From JAIBBG01 sp046304755 (GTDB lineage Bacteria > Bacteroidota > Bacteroidia > Flavobacteriales_D > Sanyastnellaceae): a stretch of DNA of 5,651 bases. Under the pieces are notes generated by a model. That model saw only the letters and a list, made by a program, of their open reading frames with translations, made no database searches and was not told the origin of the DNA. Numbering within the stretch: position 1 is the first letter of the stretch; each line of letters starts with the position of its first letter. Shown here one piece after another: positions 5,161 to 5,651 of this stretch. Position numbers and translations under genes: made by a program. The stretch covers positions 1 to 5,651 of the forward strand of contig JBKCDO010000160.1 in the NCBI GenBank assembly GCA_046304755.1, given 5' to 3'.

Positions 5161-5612
5161 AGGTGGTAGTGGATGCCAACATAGTCTTCAGTGCAATTCT
5201 GAATACTAATGGCAAAATCGGAGATTTATTGATTAACTCCAAGAAACACCTCGAATTCATCGCTCCTGATTTTCTCCGCAAAGAGCTTTACAAGCATCGT
5301 CAGCGCATTCAAAAAATATCCGGATTATCAGCAGATGAAGTCAGAGAAATCGAATTCATCATTTGCAACCAAATTCAGTTCATTTCAGAGCAGCAAATCC
5401 GACCAACAATTTGGTATGTAAGTGAAAAATTATTGTTTGACATTGACCCCAATGACACTCCATATGTAGCTTTCGCAAAGCAGTTCCGATGTAAAATTTG
5501 GAGCGGTGACAAACGATTAATCAAAGGTCTATCGAAAAAAGGATTCCATAATACAGTGACAACGGAAGAACTCTTTGAATGGCGGAAAATTAAATTATCG
5601 CGCGGGGCATAG
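5157..5612 (+). CDS. PIN-domain nuclease, VapC-like putative toxin
   Basis: The 151-residue product has the PIN fold layout: VVVDANIVFSAIL (3-15) with Asp6, FLRKELYKHR (39-48) with Glu43, DIDPNDTPYVAFA (95-107) with Asp97 and Asp100, and IWSGDKRL (114-121) with Asp118. These acidic residues would bind the divalent metals for RNA cleavage. The sequence style (DANIVFSAIL, IWSGDK) is closest to the PIN_2 branch as I remember it, not to classical short VapC. Type II PIN toxins cleave RNA, often tRNA or rRNA, and are held inactive by the partner antitoxin; the target here cannot be told. Translation is coupled to the antitoxin by a 4-bp overlap. The gene is full length, all acidic residues are present, and it is A/T-richer than fabI. 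Alternatively it could be a non-toxic PIN RNase. Confidence 0.88.
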   Translation: MKVVVDANIVFSAILNTNGKIGDLLINSKKHLEFIAPDFLRKELYKHRQRIQKISGLSADEVREIEFIICNQIQFISEQQIRPTIWYVSEKLLFDIDPNDTPYVAFAKQFRCKIWSGDKRLIKGLSKKGFHNTVTTEELFEWRKIKLSRGA

Positions 5613-5613
5613 C

Positions 5614-5651
5614 CTATTCCGACACCGCCTTAGCCGCTAACCATCCCGTCG
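5614..5651 (-). CDS. Possible 3' end of a converging gene (fragment)
   Basis: The minus strand is open from the window edge to a TAG at 5616-5614 and would encode the C-terminal residues TGWLAAKAVSE. Base composition changes from A/T-rich to G/C-rich here, as if leaving the toxin-antitoxin module and re-entering typical chromosomal coding sequence. Only one base would separate the two convergent stop codons. Eleven codons are too few to identify a product, and the frame may be accidental. Confidence 0.25.
   Translation of the reverse strand, partial: TGWLAAKAVSE

Overview
The window looks like chromosomal DNA from a member of the Bacteroidota. The grounds are start codons with no Shine-Dalgarno sequence in front of them, several upstream copies of the Bacteroidota -7 promoter motif TAnnTTTG, a cysteine-poor Mrp followed by a single-domain NifU-like protein, and a GxGHATR / PTPGQTEQEYL glycosyltransferase of a kind common in that phylum. 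I cannot place it below phylum from this sequence.

Most of the window (1-4832) is one run of minus-strand genes. In transcription order they are: fabI (enoyl-ACP reductase, 4832-4011); a small predicted lipoprotein (3985-3491); a strong intrinsic terminator (3467-3438); trmB (tRNA m7G46 methyltransferase, 3434-2739); an alkyltransferase-like DNA-lesion-binding protein that overlaps trmB by ATGA (2742-2425); a 116-bp gap holding two arrays of 7-bp repeats and a promoter candidate; mrp (Fe-S carrier P-loop ATPase, 2308-1202); a NifU-like Fe-S domain 3 bp downstream (1198-947); and a glycosyltransferase overlapping it by TTGA (950-1, running off the window). The mrp, NifU and glycosyltransferase genes are packed like an operon. 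The first two share Fe-S cluster handling, while the glycosyltransferase has no obvious link to them.

From about 4900 to 5612 the plus strand carries a compact, A/T-richer two-gene module. It has a TAnnTTTG promoter with repeated upstream elements, a 67-residue putative antitoxin, and a PIN-domain nuclease that overlaps it by ATGA. This is the layout of a type II toxin-antitoxin system. It diverges from fabI across a 124-bp gap. The last 38 bases may be the 3' end of a converging minus-strand gene.

The most noteworthy items are: heptanucleotide tandem repeats at or near the 3' ends of two minus-strand genes, one of which the glycosyltransferase reading frame runs into; a Mrp with no CxxC motif next to a NifU-like protein that has one; an alkyltransferase-like protein with Ala in place of the catalytic Cys; a terminator hairpin inside the probable trmB leader; and the PIN module with an antitoxin family I do not recognise. 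I see no clear evidence of a wholly new multi-gene system.
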